Assembly: GCF_015711645.1 (NCBI RefSeq)
Contig: NZ_JABTEX010000001.1
Coordinates: 248,001-312,000, forward strand
Length of the DNA stretch: 64,000 nucleotides
From: Planomonospora sp. ID82291
Lineage (GTDB): Bacteria > Actinomycetota > Actinomycetes > Streptosporangiales > Streptosporangiaceae
Direction: 5' to 3'
Numbering within the stretch: the stretch's first letter is position 1; every line of letters begins with the position of its first letter. The notes under the pieces were generated by a model that was not told the origin of the DNA, made no database searches, and saw only the letters and a program-made list of their open reading frames with translations. Shown here in pieces: positions 49,556 through 60,468 of this stretch. Both the position numbers and the translations under genes were made by a program.

Positions 49556-50497
49556 TCAGCGGCCGTGGTGGCGCTCCACGACCTCGACGAGGTCGTGCAG
49601 GAAGTCGTCCACCTGGCGCACCGCGTACCCCGGCCGGAAGACGACGGTGCTGAACCTGGCCTCGCGCACGTCGTCGGGGGTGACCGGCCGGTCGGTGGTC
49701 CCGCGCAGCGTGGCCACGACCCGGTCGAGGAAGAGGTCCACCTCCTCCTCGTCGTAGCCCATGCCCAGCCGTCCGGCGCGGAAGGCGACCCGCTCGATCC
49801 TGGCGGCCTCCTCCTCGGCCTCCCCGGCCTGCGCCCCGGACGGAACGGCGGGCACCCCGCCCTCCCCGGCCTGCGCCCCGGACGGAACGGCGGGCACGGC
49901 CCGCACTACGGGCACGGGCCCTCTCGCGGAAGGAACGGACGCGGCGGGCGGTCCGGCAGGCACGTCCTCCGCCACGGATCCGCCCTCCGCGGCCGACGCG
50001 GTGTCCGCAGCCGGCGGGGCTCCGGACACGGCCTCGGCCGCGGGCGGAACAGAGGCGGCGTCCCGGGCGGGTGCCGCGGCTTGAACAGACGAGACGTCGG
50101 GCGCGACGTCCCGGACGGGCGGAGCGTCCCGGACGGGCGGGGCGGCGGTCTCCGGGACGTCCGGCGGCTCGGTCGCCGCCCCGGTCCGCGGGGCGCCCTT
50201 CGCCCCCTCCAGAACCGTGGCCCGCCCGCGGCCGGCCGCGGGCGCCTGCACCGCGCGTCCCGCGGCCGTGAGCGTCTCCACCGCCACGATGAAGGCGTCC
50301 AGCGCGTAGTCCACCGCGGTCTCGTTGTAGCCGCCGAGCTTCGCGCGGAAGCGGGCGTCCCGGATCTCGTCGGCGGTGATCGGGGCGTCGGTCGGCGCGC
50401 CTCTCCCGAGGGTGCTCTCGATCCGGCGGACCAGCGCGTCCACCTGGTCCGGGTCATAGCCCTGACGCACGCCCAGCACCCGTGGAAAGCGGTTCAA
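49556..50497 (-). CDS. DivIVA-domain protein with two DivIVA-like modules
   Basis: About 313 residues. An N-terminal module (FPRVLGVRQGYDPDQVDALVRRIESTLG) and a C-terminal module (RAGRLGMGYDEEEVDLFLDRVVATLRG ... GYAVRQVDDFLHDLVEVVE) both follow the DivIVA/Wag31-related pattern. Between them is a ~160-residue Ala/Pro/Val-rich linker that includes a 14-residue direct repeat (GGVPAVPSGAQAGE type; DNA copies at 49819 and 49861). DivIVA proteins mark curved membrane at tips and septa. The TTG at 50497 has AAAGGA 7 nt upstream; a TTG at 50560 or GTG at 50479 are alternatives. Confidence 0.8.
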   Translation of the reverse strand: MNRFPRVLGVRQGYDPDQVDALVRRIESTLGRGAPTDAPITADEIRDARFRAKLGGYNETAVDYALDAFIVAVETLTAAGRAVQAPAAGRGRATVLEGAKGAPRTGAATEPPDVPETAAPPVRDAPPVRDVAPDVSSVQAAAPARDAASVPPAAEAVSGAPPAADTASAAEGGSVAEDVPAGPPAASVPSARGPVPVVRAVPAVPSGAQAGEGGVPAVPSGAQAGEAEEEAARIERVAFRAGRLGMGYDEEEVDLFLDRVVATLRGTTDRPVTPDDVREARFSTVVFRPGYAVRQVDDFLHDLVEVVERHHGR

Positions 50498-50600
50498 CCC
50501 CGCGTCCTTTCCATCCCTGTATACGGCGTTCTCGTATAGTCCCCCATTCTGGCGGGACAAGGGCCCGCAAGGCGAGGCCCGGCGGTAGGGTGACGGGCCT

Positions 50601-51311
50601 ATGCGGCTTTCCGACGTGTCCTTCCGCTACGCCCGCCGGGGCCCCTGGATCCTGCGGGAGGTCGAGCTCTCCCTCCGCCCCGGATCCGTCGTCGAGGTCA
50701 CCGGACGCAACGGGGCGGGGAAGTCGACGCTCCTGCGCCTGCTCGCCGGGATCCTCCCGCCCTCCCGGGGCTCGATCGCCGAACGGCCCGCCGTCGTCGG
50801 ATACGCCCCCGACGTGTTCCCGGTGGACCAGCCGTTCACCGTCGCGGCCTACCTCGCCCACCTCGCCGGGATCCGGCGTATCCCCCCCGCCTCCGGTACG
50901 GCGCTCGCCGAGCGGCTCAACGCGACGCACCTGCTCGACCGGCCGCTCGGCGACCTGTCCAAGGGCAGCGCGCAGAAGGTCGGCCTGATCCAGTCGCTGC
51001 TGGCCCCGCCCGGCCTGCTCATCCTGGACGAGCCCTTCGCCGGTCTCGACGAGCAGACCCGCAACGAGCTCCCTGTGATCATCGGCGAGGTCGCCGCCGA
51101 CGGCGGCGCGGTCGTGGTCAGCGACCACCAGAACCAGCTGCGGGACTTCCCCGGTGCCGGCCACTGGCTGGTCGCCGACGGCGCGGTCACCGCCGGGGAC
51201 GGGCGGCGACCGCGCCGGGCGGTCATCGAGGTGACCGTGGACGCCGCCGATGCCGACGAGGTCGAGCAGAAACTCCGTGCCGACGGCCACGCCACCAGGC
51301 GGATCTCCTGA
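50601..51311 (+). CDS. ABC transporter ATP-binding protein
   Basis: A 236-residue ATPase. Walker A is GRNGAGKST, the signature is LSKGSAQKVGL (diverged from LSGGQ), Walker B is LLILDEPFAGLD, and H-loop VVVSDHQNQL. It would pair with the small membrane protein encoded 44 bp downstream. No clear Shine-Dalgarno precedes the ATG; TAGGGT ends 9 nt before it, so a leaderless start is possible. It is divergent from the DivIVA-domain gene. Confidence 0.88.
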   Translation: MRLSDVSFRYARRGPWILREVELSLRPGSVVEVTGRNGAGKSTLLRLLAGILPPSRGSIAERPAVVGYAPDVFPVDQPFTVAAYLAHLAGIRRIPPASGTALAERLNATHLLDRPLGDLSKGSAQKVGLIQSLLAPPGLLILDEPFAGLDEQTRNELPVIIGEVAADGGAVVVSDHQNQLRDFPGAGHWLVADGAVTAGDGRRPRRAVIEVTVDAADADEVEQKLRADGHATRRIS

Positions 51312-51355
51312 ACGCCCGCAGCCCCCACGACCGCCCGCACCCCTCGGAGCGCCCG

Positions 51356-52030
51356 GTGACCCTCGCCCTCACCCGGTTCAAGCTGGCCGCCTACGCCAGG
51401 TCCCACCGGCTGCTGCAGCCGGTGTTCGCGCTGTTCACGATGATGCTGATCTTCTACTCGACGACCGTTCCCGACGGCAGGCAGCTGACCTCCTACGCCG
51501 ACTCGGCCGGACTGCTGATCGTCGTCTTCGCCTGGGCCGCCCGAGGGCTGCTCGACACCGAGCCCGCCGCCCAGCGGGTGGTCTCGATGACGGCGGCCGG
51601 AGGGCCCGGCCGGGAGGTCCGCGCCGGGCTGCTCGCGGCGCTGGCCGTCAACCTCGGCCTGGCCGCGATCGCGGTCGCGCTGCCGCTCCTCGCCGGCTTC
51701 GCGGTCCTCCCCTCCTCCGGGGACCTGGCCAGAGGCGCCGGGCTGCACCTGCTCGGGCTGAGCGCCGGGACCGCCCTGGGCGCGCTGACCAGCAGGCCGA
51801 TCCTGTCCTCCCCGGCGGCCTCGATGCTGGTGCTGTTCGGCGGCTACCTCGGACTGCTGCTGCTCAGTCTCACCCCGGCCGGCGGGTTCACGGTGCCGAT
51901 CATGCCGTGGATGCGCGCCGCCAGCGCCGGGACCCTCGACGCGGTCCTGCTCCCGGTCACGGCCGCGACCCTCTTCTGGTCCGCCGCCGGCGCCCTCGCC
52001 TACGTACGGCTCCGCCGTACCCGGCCCTGA
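51356..52030 (+). CDS. ABC transporter membrane subunit
   Basis: A 224-residue membrane protein with six helices (for example SHRLLQPVFALFTMMLIFYST and LVLFGGYLGLLLLSLTPAGG). It has no recognised family signature but its length and position after an ATPase gene fit a small ABC-2-type export subunit. The GTG at 51356 follows GGAG by 6 nt. Substrate unknown. Its stop codon lies inside a 24-bp direct repeat. Confidence 0.75.
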   Translation: MTLALTRFKLAAYARSHRLLQPVFALFTMMLIFYSTTVPDGRQLTSYADSAGLLIVVFAWAARGLLDTEPAAQRVVSMTAAGGPGREVRAGLLAALAVNLGLAAIAVALPLLAGFAVLPSSGDLARGAGLHLLGLSAGTALGALTSRPILSSPAASMLVLFGGYLGLLLLSLTPAGGFTVPIMPWMRAASAGTLDAVLLPVTAATLFWSAAGALAYVRLRRTRP

Positions 52031-52064
52031 CCGCCGCCGTCCGCCGTACCCGGCCCTGACCGCC
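52012..52064. repeat. 24-bp direct repeat across the permease stop codon
   Basis: 52012-52035 is copied exactly at 52041-52064 with a 5-bp spacer. The first copy contains the TGA of the permease gene. Confidence 0.92.
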
Positions 52065-52082
52065 CACGCCCGCCATCCGCCG

Positions 52083-54419
52083 TCAGGCGGAGCGCAGTCC
52101 GCCGACGTCGTACAGCAGCACGTCGTTGCCCGTGGCCACCGCCAGGACGAGCCCGTCGCCGCTGAAGGCCACCGCGTGGACCTGGCCGGTCGGCAGGGCC
52201 TGCAGGGGCGGCCGCAGGCTCCGGCGGGTGGCGACGTCCCACAGCCAGACGCCGTGCTCGTTGGTCCCGGCGGCGAGGACGGTCCCGTCGGGACTGCAGG
52301 CCAGGCTGTTGACCGTCGAACCGGATCCGGTGAACGCCGGCCCCTTCGGTTTGCGGGAGGACACGTCCCAGACCCGGACGACCTTGTCGTAGCCCGCGCT
52401 CGCCAGGGTGCGGTCGTCGAGGAACACGACGGCGTTGACCTGGTCCTTGTGGCCGTTCAGCACGCCGGCGGCCGTACCCGAGGTGCGCCACAGCCGTACC
52501 GCGCGGTCCCACCCGGCGGTGGCCAGCAGTCGCCCGTCGGGGCTGAACGCCCCACCGGCGACCAACTGGGTGTGGCGCATGGAGGCGCCCTCCTGCCGGC
52601 GGTCGGAGGTCCGCCAGAGCCGGACCCACTCGAACCCGCTGCCGGTGACGAACCGCTTCCCGTCGGAGCTGAACTCCACGAAGACCGCGCCGACCACGGA
52701 CTTCGAGATGCGCCGCCGGGAGGCCACGTCCCACACGTGCGCCTCGGTGTCGCGCACCCCGCCGACGCCGACCAGTGTCCGGCCGTCCGGACTCAGCGCC
52801 ACGCCCTGGACGTAGAACTCGCGGTCGTCCAGTTCGGCGGTCACCTCGCCGGCCGGGACCTCCCACAGCCGGATCGTGCCGTCCCAGCACCCGGCGGCCA
52901 CCGTACGGCCGTCGGCGGAGATCGCGAGTCCCTGCACCAGCTGGCCGTTCCGCAGCACCAGCGGTTCGCCCGGACCCGCCGTGATCAGCCGGGACGGGCT
53001 CGGGGTGGCGGTGGCGGCGGACGCCGTCGGCCCGGCCGAGCCCGTGGGCGTCGCCGGGGACGGCGGCGGGGTGCTCGCGGTCCCCGGGTCCGGCCCGGGC
53101 GAGGAGGTGACCGTGCCGCCCTCCTCCCTCAGGTACCGGGGCAGCAGGATCGCCGCCGCCGTCACTGCACCGGTGACCAGCGCGCTCCCTCCGCCGATCA
53201 GCAGGCTCCGGCGGGAGAGCCCGCCCGCAGACGGGTCCTGCCCTCCCCGGGCGGGACCGGTGGGCGGCGCCGCGGGCAACACGCCACCCGGCGGCGGGAC
53301 CGTCCGAGAAGGACCGGTGGGCGGCTCCGCGGGGAACGCACCACCCGGCGGCGCGGTCGGGACCACCCCGCCCGGCGGCGGGACCGTCCGGGAGGGACCC
53401 GGGGGCGGCGCCGCCCCGGGCCGTCCCCGGCCGGACGCCTCCTGCGGAGAGGGCGGCCCGACCGGCAACGGCGGGCCTCCTGGCGGCGGACCTCCCGGCG
53501 GCGGACCTCCCTGCGCGGGCGGCCCGGCCTGCGGAGACGGCTGTCCCATCCGCCCCATGGCCGTGGTCAGCAGGTCCCCGCCGGGCATCGCCGCACCGGG
53601 CCGCACCGCCCCGTTGCCGGTGATCAGCGCCAGCAGGACCTCCTCGGCCGTGGGCCGGTGCTCGGGCGCCTTGGCCAGGCACCGGCCGACGACCGGCCGC
53701 AGGCCGTCCGGGAGACCGGTGAGATCGCACTCCTGGTGGAGGATCCGGTAGATCAGCGTCGCCAGGGCGACGTCCCGGCCGAACGGGGTCCTGCCCGTCC
53801 CGGCGAACAGGATGGTCCCGGCCCAGCTGAACAGGTCGGAGGGCGGGCCGATCCGCCCTCCGGAGAGCTGCTCGGGCGACATGTACGGCGGGGTGCCCAT
53901 CACGCTGACGGACGTGGTGGCCAGGTCCGTGCCGCGCGCGATGCCGAAGTCGACCACCCGCGGCCCGTCGGGGCCGAGCAGGACGTTGGCGGGTTTGAAG
54001 TCGCGGTGGACGATCCCGGCGCGGTGGATCGCCGCCAGGGCGGTGGCCGTGCCGATCGCGAGCCGTTCGAGGTCGCGCGGGTCCAGCGGCCCGCGCGAGC
54101 GGATCCGCTGCTCCAGCGACTCCCCGTCGATGAACTCGCTCACCACGTACGGCTGGTCGCCGGCCGTGCCGACGTCCAGGACGCGCGCCGTGCAGAACGG
54201 GGGCACCCGGCGGGCCGCCTCCACCTCGCGCAGGAACCTCCTGCGGACGTCGGGGTCACCCGCGACGTGAGCGTGCAGGACCTTGATCGCGACCCGCGTC
54301 CCCGACGGCGCCTCCCCCAGGTGCACGACCCCCTGACCGCCCTCGCCCAGGCGGCCGAGCAGGCGGTACTCCCCCAACTGGACCGGGTCGTCCGGACGCG
54401 GCGGTCGCGGTCCCGGCAT
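52083..54419 (-). CDS. Membrane Ser/Thr protein kinase with WD40 beta-propeller
   Basis: A 778-residue protein. The kinase domain (about 15-275) has the Gly loop GEGGQGVVHLG, Lys46, catalytic Asp140 in HRDFKPANVLL, DFG at 157-159 and the GTPPYMSPEQ activation segment. A Pro/Gly-rich linker (about 300-400) leads to one membrane helix (GGSALVTGAVTAAAILLPRYL) and an extracytoplasmic WD40 region with about six or seven repeats (for example VAAGCWDGTIRLWEV, LASAGYDKVVRVWDV). Such kinases sense envelope signals; targets unknown. The ATG at 54419 follows GGGAGA. Confidence 0.9.
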   Translation of the reverse strand: MPGPRPPRPDDPVQLGEYRLLGRLGEGGQGVVHLGEAPSGTRVAIKVLHAHVAGDPDVRRRFLREVEAARRVPPFCTARVLDVGTAGDQPYVVSEFIDGESLEQRIRSRGPLDPRDLERLAIGTATALAAIHRAGIVHRDFKPANVLLGPDGPRVVDFGIARGTDLATTSVSVMGTPPYMSPEQLSGGRIGPPSDLFSWAGTILFAGTGRTPFGRDVALATLIYRILHQECDLTGLPDGLRPVVGRCLAKAPEHRPTAEEVLLALITGNGAVRPGAAMPGGDLLTTAMGRMGQPSPQAGPPAQGGPPPGGPPPGGPPLPVGPPSPQEASGRGRPGAAPPPGPSRTVPPPGGVVPTAPPGGAFPAEPPTGPSRTVPPPGGVLPAAPPTGPARGGQDPSAGGLSRRSLLIGGGSALVTGAVTAAAILLPRYLREEGGTVTSSPGPDPGTASTPPPSPATPTGSAGPTASAATATPSPSRLITAGPGEPLVLRNGQLVQGLAISADGRTVAAGCWDGTIRLWEVPAGEVTAELDDREFYVQGVALSPDGRTLVGVGGVRDTEAHVWDVASRRRISKSVVGAVFVEFSSDGKRFVTGSGFEWVRLWRTSDRRQEGASMRHTQLVAGGAFSPDGRLLATAGWDRAVRLWRTSGTAAGVLNGHKDQVNAVVFLDDRTLASAGYDKVVRVWDVSSRKPKGPAFTGSGSTVNSLACSPDGTVLAAGTNEHGVWLWDVATRRSLRPPLQALPTGQVHAVAFSGDGLVLAVATGNDVLLYDVGGLRSA

Positions 54420-54550
54420 GTGCGTCTCCCGGCGTCGTGCGGTCGTGGGTCGGTACGGCGGGCGGGCTGACGGACACATCCACCCGTAGCCCCCCAGACC
54501 GATCATGCCTCAGGACGGTCCGCCCCGCAGACGATCCGGCGGCGCGGGGG

Positions 54551-55675
54551 CTACTCGGCGGCGGCGAGCTGGCCGCAGGCGCCGTCGATCTCGCGGCCCC
54601 GGGTGTCGCGGACGGTCACCGGGACGCCGTGGTACTCCAGGCGGCGGACGAAGGCCCGCTCGTCCTCGGGGCGCGAGGCCGTCCACTTGGAGCCGGGGGT
54701 GGGGTTGAGCGGGATCAGGTTGACGTGCACGAGCTTGTTCCTGATCAGCTTGCCGAGCAGGTCGGCCCGCCACTCCTGGTCGTTGATGTCCTTGATCAGG
54801 GCGTACTCGATGGAGACGCGGCGCTTGGTCCTCGCGGCGTAGTCCCAGGCCGCGTCGAGCACCTCGGCGACCTTCCACCGCGTGTTGATCGGCACCAGGG
54901 TGTCGCGCAGCTCGTCGTCGGGGGCGTGCAGGGAGACCGCGAGCGTCACCGGCAGCCCCTCGGCGGCGAGCTTGCCGATGGCGGGGACCAGGCCGACGGT
55001 GGAGACCGTGACGCCGCGGGCGGAGATGCCCAGCCCTTCGGGGGCGGGCTCGACCAGCCGGCGGACGGCGCCGATGACGGCCTTGTAGTTGGCCAGCGGC
55101 TCACCCATCCCCATGAAGACCACGTTGCTCACCCGGCCGGGACCGCCGGGGACCTCGCCGCCGGCCAGCTCGCGCGCCCCGGCGACGACCTGCTCGACGA
55201 TCTCCGCGGTGGACATGTTCCGGGTCAGGCCGGCCTGGCCGGTGGCACAGAACGGGCAGTTCATGCCACAGCCCGCCTGCGAGGAGACGCACATCGTGGT
55301 GCGGTCGCTGTAGCGCATGAGCACGGACTCGACCAGGGCGCCGTCGAACAGCCGCCACAGCGTCTTGCGGGTGGTGCCGCCGTCGCAGGTGATCTCCCGG
55401 ACCGGCGTCAGCAGCTGCGGGAACAGGGCCGCGCCGAGCTTCTCGCGCGCCGCGGCGGGCAGGTCGGTCATCGTGGCCGGGTCGCCGTTGAGCCGGTCGA
55501 AGTAGTGCCGCGAGAGCTGGTCGGCGCGGAACGGCTTCTCGCCCAGCTCGGCGACCGCGGCCCGGCGCTCGGCCATGGTCAGGTCGGCCAGGTGGCGCGC
55601 GGGCTTGGCCCGGCGGGGCGCCACGAAGGTGAGCTGGCCGGGGGCGGGAGTCCCGGTCGGGCTGGTGGTCGACAC
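54551..55675 (-). CDS. rlmN: 23S rRNA (adenine2503-C2)-methyltransferase RlmN
   Basis: A 374-residue radical-SAM enzyme. The CxxxCxxC cluster motif is Cys136-Cys140-Cys143 (CGMNCPFC), the methyl-carrier Cys367 lies in GACGQLA, and Cys129 is in TTMCVSS. It adds methyl to C2 of A2503 in 23S rRNA and A37 in some tRNAs. The GTG at 55675 has GAAGG 8 nt upstream; a TTG two codons earlier is less likely. In related genomes rlmN follows cdsA directly; here a SUFU gene lies between them on the other strand. Confidence 0.95.
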   Translation of the reverse strand: MSTTSPTGTPAPGQLTFVAPRRAKPARHLADLTMAERRAAVAELGEKPFRADQLSRHYFDRLNGDPATMTDLPAAAREKLGAALFPQLLTPVREITCDGGTTRKTLWRLFDGALVESVLMRYSDRTTMCVSSQAGCGMNCPFCATGQAGLTRNMSTAEIVEQVVAGARELAGGEVPGGPGRVSNVVFMGMGEPLANYKAVIGAVRRLVEPAPEGLGISARGVTVSTVGLVPAIGKLAAEGLPVTLAVSLHAPDDELRDTLVPINTRWKVAEVLDAAWDYAARTKRRVSIEYALIKDINDQEWRADLLGKLIRNKLVHVNLIPLNPTPGSKWTASRPEDERAFVRRLEYHGVPVTVRDTRGREIDGACGQLAAAE

Positions 55676-55747
55676 GTCCAATGCCTTCTCTCGACGGTTG
55701 CGCGAATACTCGAAGCGATGCCCGGCCCTGATCTAGAGTCCGGAGGT

Positions 55748-56830
55748 ATGGCGACATTCCGCCCCTCGGAGGCGAGGGGAGACGGCGTCGAGGTCGTGCT
55801 CACCGATGTCAATCCCTACGGGAGCCGGACCCTGGTGGTCGAGCGCGACGAGATGTCCTCGGTAGCTTACCTGTGCGCGTCCGGCGGCGCCGTGCACGGA
55901 GCGGTCTGGCTGGCCAACCACGTGCCCGCCCCGCCCGCGGCCGACCCGGTCCGCCTGGAGGCCGGGCTGCCTCCCGTGGTGCCCCGGGCGGACACCCGGC
56001 ACCCCTCGGGCAGACCGCCGCTGGAAACCCTCCGACCGCTCTGGTTCGAGGAGGGCGACGGCGTCGCCCTCTACGAGAACGACGAGCTCCTCGCGGTCAT
56101 TCCGGGCTGGGCGGACATCGGCAGGGGCATGCCGGGATACGCGCGCGACATGATCGGGGAGACGCCGTTCGCCTGGTCACTGGCGGACGCCCGCGACGAA
56201 CTGGCGCCGCGCCTGGCGGCGGCCCGATCCTACTGGCAGTGGCGGGCGGGCGACGGCGCGTGGGCCTCGTTCCAGCAGTTCGTGATGGGCCACCTGGACC
56301 GGGCCGTCGGATCCGCGGGCCGGTTCTGGGACGCGGGCGGCGGGCGGCTGCCCACCGTGGGCATCACCGAGCGCCCGCCGGAACGGGGCCGGGGGCACAC
56401 GATCCTGTCCACCGTCGGCATGAGCTGCCAGCGCATGCCCGCGGTCGAGCGGTACCTCGACCGGCCGGACGCCCACGCCAGGATCGAACTCGCCACCGCC
56501 ACCCGCGGGGATCCCCGGGAGGCCGCCCGGCTGCTGGTCTGGCTCGGCCAGTATCCCTGGCACTCGGTCACCTGGCTCGGAGACGGGCACACCGCCCACT
56601 GGTACCACCGGCCGGAGACGTTCCCGCTGGGTCCGGACTACAGCGGCGTCGTCCTGCTCTCCCGGCTGCCCGGCCTGCCCGACCTGTCGGGTTTCACCTT
56701 CGGCGGGGACGCGGTGCGCTGGCTCTGGCTGCTCCCGGTCACCGCGGGCGAGCTCAGTCTGACGGCATCGGACGGCTACCGGGCGCTGGCGCCCCGGCTC
56801 TCGGCCGACCGGCTCCTGCGGACGGGCTAG
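55748..56830 (+). CDS. Suppressor-of-fused (SUFU)-domain protein
   Basis: A 360-residue soluble protein. The C-terminal ~170 residues match the bacterial SUFU-like domain: HTILSTVGMSCQRMPAVE, LVWLGQYPWHSVTWLGDGHT, YSGVVLLSRLPGLPDL and DAVRWLWLLPVTAGELSL. The N-terminal half is unassigned and rich in acidic and aromatic residues. In bacteria SUFU domains often act as immunity proteins of contact-dependent toxins, but no toxin gene lies here, so that is only a possibility. The start follows GGAGG almost directly; TAGAGT upstream suggests a short leader. It is the only plus-strand gene within the cdsA-rlmN interval. Confidence 0.75.
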   Translation: MATFRPSEARGDGVEVVLTDVNPYGSRTLVVERDEMSSVAYLCASGGAVHGAVWLANHVPAPPAADPVRLEAGLPPVVPRADTRHPSGRPPLETLRPLWFEEGDGVALYENDELLAVIPGWADIGRGMPGYARDMIGETPFAWSLADARDELAPRLAAARSYWQWRAGDGAWASFQQFVMGHLDRAVGSAGRFWDAGGGRLPTVGITERPPERGRGHTILSTVGMSCQRMPAVERYLDRPDAHARIELATATRGDPREAARLLVWLGQYPWHSVTWLGDGHTAHWYHRPETFPLGPDYSGVVLLSRLPGLPDLSGFTFGGDAVRWLWLLPVTAGELSLTASDGYRALAPRLSADRLLRTG

Positions 56831-56946
56831 GATCGGCCGCCGCCGGGCCGGGCGCCTTCGGGCGGGCGGGCGCCCGGCGCGCCCGGACCGGCAGGACGCA
56901 CGGACCGGCACCGACATCCAGGTGGACACGGACACCCGGTCGGACA

Positions 56947-57022
56947 CGGACGCTCAGACCGAGCACGGACGCTCCGACCGAGCACGGACGCTCCGACCGA
57001 GCACGGACGCTCAGACCAGCAG
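56947..57022. repeat. 19-bp tandem repeat over the cdsA stop codon
   Basis: Four 19-bp units (56947, 56966, 56985, 57004) of CGGACGCTCAGACCGAGCA type. The last unit contains the cdsA stop (57011-57013); units 2 and 3 have TCC in place of TCA. Confidence 0.9.
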
Positions 57023-57832
57023 GGTGAGCAGCGCCCAGACCGGGATGAGCGCGACGACGAGGGAGTCGAGGCGGTCCATCATCCCTCCGTGGCCGGGCAG
57101 CACGCTGCTCATGTCCTTGATCCCCAGATCCCGTTTGATCACCGACTCGACCAGGTCGCCGAGCGTGGCGGCGACCACGACGACCGCGCCGATCAGCACG
57201 CCCTTCCAGACGTCGACCCCCAGCAGCCACGCCGTCAGCCAGCCGCCGACGGCCATGCAGGCCAGCGCCGATCCCGCGAAGCCCTCCCAGGTCTTCTTCG
57301 GGCTGATCACCGGGGACATCTTGTGCCGGCCGAACAGGACCCCGGCGAAGTAGCCGCCGATGTCGCTGGCGACGGTGGTGGCGATGAAGACCACCACCCG
57401 GTCCGGCCCCTGGTCCTGGGCGAGCAGCAGCGCCACGAACCCGGCGAGCAGCCCAGGGTAGGCGGTGACCAGGACCGTCGCGGCGGTGTCGCGGACGTAG
57501 CCCTCGGTTCCGGCGAACATCCGCCCGATCATCAGGATCGGCAGGGCCATCGCGAAGACGCCGACGAGCCAGACCGGCCCGCCCCAGTAGCCCCCGGCGA
57601 GCATCGCGGCCAGCACGGCCAGCACCGGGACCGCCGGGACGCGGATGTCCCGGGTCGCGAACGACCGGACCAGCTCCACCACCCCGGCGCCCACGGCCAC
57701 GAGCACCACGGCGAGGAAGAGCTCCTCGACGTAGTAGAGGGAGAGGATGACGGCCGCTCCCAGACCGACCCCGACCGCGACCGCGGCGGGGAGATTCCGG
57801 CCGGTACGGCTACCGCCCGCCGCAGATTCCAA
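57011..57832 (-). CDS. cdsA: Phosphatidate cytidylyltransferase
   Basis: A 273-residue membrane enzyme with about eight helices. The C-terminal signature TLGDLVESVIKRDLGIKDMSSVLPGHGGMMDRLDS holds the metal-binding acidic residues, and SPKKTWEGFAGS supplies the conserved basic/Ser segment. It makes CDP-diacylglycerol from CTP and phosphatidate for phospholipid synthesis. The start is probably TTG at 57832, since an in-frame stop lies just upstream. The stop is inside a tandem repeat. Order with frr and pyrH is conserved in actinobacteria. Confidence 0.92.
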   Translation of the reverse strand: MESAAGGSRTGRNLPAAVAVGVGLGAAVILSLYYVEELFLAVVLVAVGAGVVELVRSFATRDIRVPAVPVLAVLAAMLAGGYWGGPVWLVGVFAMALPILMIGRMFAGTEGYVRDTAATVLVTAYPGLLAGFVALLLAQDQGPDRVVVFIATTVASDIGGYFAGVLFGRHKMSPVISPKKTWEGFAGSALACMAVGGWLTAWLLGVDVWKGVLIGAVVVVAATLGDLVESVIKRDLGIKDMSSVLPGHGGMMDRLDSLVVALIPVWALLTLLV

Positions 57833-57853
57833 GGGGTCCCACTCTCATACACA

Positions 57854-57896
57854 CGATCCTTGTCCCGCGCGGAGCGCCCGCGCAGGACAAGGATCG
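57854..57896 (-). terminator. Hairpin between frr and cdsA
   Basis: CGATCCTTGTCC (57854-57865) pairs with its complement at 57885-57896 around a GC-rich loop, directly after the frr stop. It could end transcripts from pyrH-frr or attenuate read-through into cdsA. Confidence 0.7.
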
Positions 57897-57899
57897 GGC

Positions 57900-58457
57900 T
57901 CAGACTTCGAGCAGCTCGGCTTCCTTGTGCTTGAGCAGCTCATCGATCTTGGCGACATGCTTCTGGGTCAGGTCGTCGAGCTCCTTCTCGGCGCGACGCA
58001 CCTCGTCCTCGCCGGCCTCGCCGTCCTTGACGAGCTTGTCGAGGGCCTCCTTGGCGTGGCGGCGGATGTTGCGCACCGAGACCTTGGACTGCTCGGCCTT
58101 GGTCCGGGCGACCTTGATGTACTCCTTGCGGCGCTCCTCCGACAGCTCGGGGAAGGCCACCCGGATGACGTTGCCGTCGTTGCCCGGGTTGACGCCCAGG
58201 TCGGAGTCCCGGATGGCGCGCTCGATCGCGGCCATCGAACCCTTGTCGTAGGGCTGGATGATGACCATGCGAGCCTCGGGGACGTGGAACGAGGCCAGCT
58301 GCTGAATGGGAGTGATCGTCCCGTAGTACTCAGCGCTGATCTTGTTGAACATCGACGGGGTGACGCGGCCCGTCCGGATGCCCGCGAAGTCGTCCTTCGC
58401 CACCCCAATGGCCTTGTCCATCTTCTCCTCGGCTTCGAGGAGGGTTTCGTCGATCAC
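57900..58457 (-). CDS. frr: Ribosome recycling factor
   Basis: A 185-residue protein of exact family length. It starts [37 protein letters not shown] and contains the conserved [15 protein letters not shown] region of the long helical arm. It splits the post-termination ribosome with EF-G. The start is GTG at 58457. An unusual repeated sequence fills the gap to pyrH. Confidence 0.97.
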   Translation of the reverse strand: MIDETLLEAEEKMDKAIGVAKDDFAGIRTGRVTPSMFNKISAEYYGTITPIQQLASFHVPEARMVIIQPYDKGSMAAIERAIRDSDLGVNPGNDGNVIRVAFPELSEERRKEYIKVARTKAEQSKVSVRNIRRHAKEALDKLVKDGEAGEDEVRRAEKELDDLTQKHVAKIDELLKHKEAELLEV

Positions 58458-58462
58458 AGCGG

Positions 58463-58669
58463 CTCCCTAGTCTTCTGGGTCACTCGCCATCCCTCACGCA
58501 CTTCGCGGGCCGCCGCCCGCCGAGGTCGCCCCCGGCGGGCCCCTGCCGCGTCCCGCTCCGCTCGCTCCGTCGGGCGCGCTCCCTGTCTCCTGGTCACTCG
58601 CCCTCCTCACGCGCTTCGCGGGCCGCCGTCATGCCGCGTCCCGCTCCGCCCGCCCGTCGGGCGCGCTCC

Positions 58670-58671
<2 letters not shown>
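58463..58671. repeat. Duplicated dispersed-type repeat between frr and pyrH
   Basis: An imperfect direct repeat: copy 1 at 58463-58578 and copy 2 at 58579-58665, each opening with CTCCCT and containing GTCACTCGCC, TCACGC, CTTCGCGGGCCGCCG and GCCGCGTCCCGCTCCG blocks; a third CTCCCT starts at 58666 over the pyrH stop. Copy 2 lacks about 30 bp present in copy 1. The GC-rich, block-wise form suggests a dispersed intergenic repeat family. Confidence 0.8.
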
Positions 58672-60324
<1,653 letters not shown>

Positions 60325-60468
60325 TGTCTTTTCCTCGTGGGAGTCGGCACTGATCTCAGTGAGTCGGCATGAGATCAGGCTGGGTGGATCGGGTGGGCGC
60401 CCCCATGACCGGCGCGCCCACCCGGAAAGAGCCTTGCGAGTCGTACGGCTGCGCCGTACGAGGAGGAA

